64,000 nucleotides of DNA from Luzula sylvatica (lineage: Eukaryota > Streptophyta > Magnoliopsida > Poales > Juncaceae): NCBI GenBank assembly GCA_946800325.1, contig OX326958.1:3544001-3608000 (forward strand), read 5' to 3'. Of the stretch, positions 63,884 to 64,000 are shown piece by piece. Under the pieces are notes generated by a model, which had not been told where the DNA came from, searched no databases, and worked only from the letters and a program-made list of their open reading frames with translations. Numbering within the stretch: the first letter of the stretch is position 1; the number at the start of each line of letters is the position of its first letter. The position numbers and the translations under genes were made by a program.

Positions 63884-64000
63884 GATTCCTTAACAATGCA
63901 AAAACTGAAATCTAACACCTTCAAAAAATTCACTTATGCTATTTTTTTTAAAAATTTAAAATTGAAGTGTAACACAAGCAAAATACTCAATTTTCATGTT
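63884..64000. repeat. Start of a further HOR unit, cut by window end
   Basis: GATTCCTTAACAATGC at 63884 opens another unit, followed by CACTTATGCTATT and the next monomer start. The array continues beyond the window. Confidence 0.8.

Larger units (their letters stand above)
1..64000. repeat. Head-to-tail AT-rich satellite array, ~174-bp monomer
   Basis: The whole window is one satellite. The monomer start TTGAAGTGTAACACAAGC recurs about every 174 bp (174-178 in most copies), giving about 365 monomers. Every monomer read is in the same orientation; I saw no reverse-complement copy of the ACTCCGTAATTGAAG core. The consensus has about 40 G or C in 174 bases (77% A+T), with more C than G on this strand (about 26 to 14). 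No stretch over 300 bases lacks the repeat, so there is no gene-sized gap. Single-orientation arrays with higher-order repeats are typical of eukaryotic centromeric or pericentromeric DNA, so that location is likely but inferred. The species and family name are not recognised. Confidence 0.97.

Noticed and set aside
1..64000. CRISPR-like array (regular repeats and spacers)
   Set aside because: Repeats are 174 bp with no unique spacers, there are no cas-like genes, and the composition and HOR structure are those of a eukaryotic satellite.
1..64000. Mitochondrial, plastid or endosymbiont origin because of high A+T
   Set aside because: No gene, tRNA or rRNA is seen in 64 kb, and the content is all one tandem repeat; nuclear satellite is the simpler reading.
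1..64000. CENP-B box or known centromere satellite (alpha, CEN180, Tyba-like)
   Set aside because: No GC-rich 17-bp CENP-B-type motif is seen in the monomers, and the consensus does not resemble the satellites I can recall. The similar length alone is not evidence of homology.

Overview
This window is one uninterrupted block of eukaryotic satellite DNA. It holds roughly 365 head-to-tail monomers of about 174 bp, about 77% A+T by count on the consensus, all in the same orientation. I found no protein gene, RNA gene, transposon, CRISPR array or unique-sequence island on either strand. The short open frames present are translations of the satellite itself. The array length, uniform orientation and higher-order repeats (HORs) suggest centromeric or pericentromeric heterochromatin of an animal or plant chromosome. 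I do not recognise the family and cannot name the species.

The monomer has an internal pedigree. It splits into three diverged sub-repeats of 59, 58 and 57-58 bp, each starting with TTGAAG or CTGAAG followed by a TAACA core, so 174 is about 3 x 58. Some monomers have lost one sub-repeat (117-118 bp, seen four times), one has lost two (60 bp at 44799), and some carry a 27-bp deletion between 10-bp direct repeats.

Layout, left to right. (1) 1-5180: a 10-monomer HOR of about 1.756 kb, nearly three copies. (2) 5181-10171: older, diverged monomers with three copies of a ~650-bp block that begins with a two-thirds monomer. (3) 10172-12085: exactly eleven 174-bp monomers forming a 348-bp dimer array, with a 696-bp tetramer overlaid. 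(4) 12086-15839: diverged monomers, including a displaced copy of 6305-7996. (5) 15840-29367: a ~5.38-kb HOR of about 31 monomers, two full units and part of a third. (6) 29368-38440: a ~4.34-kb HOR of about 25 monomers sharing long segments with zone 5. (7) 38441-45960: a looser zone with a recurring 1.218-kb 7-monomer motif. (8) 45961-54467: a 3994-bp HOR of about 23 monomers, two full copies and a start. (9) 54468-64000: related units of 13, 15, 18 and 6 monomers, with a larger ~7.99-kb repeat over them.

The picture is a mosaic of local amplifications, by unequal exchange or replication slippage, inside one satellite family. Sharp switch points mark where one HOR gives way to another. Function, if any, would be structural (nucleosome phasing, kinetochore or heterochromatin assembly, satellite transcription). 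The sequence alone does not show which. All comparisons were made by eye, so boundaries are good to about a monomer unless a landmark is given, and identities are qualitative.
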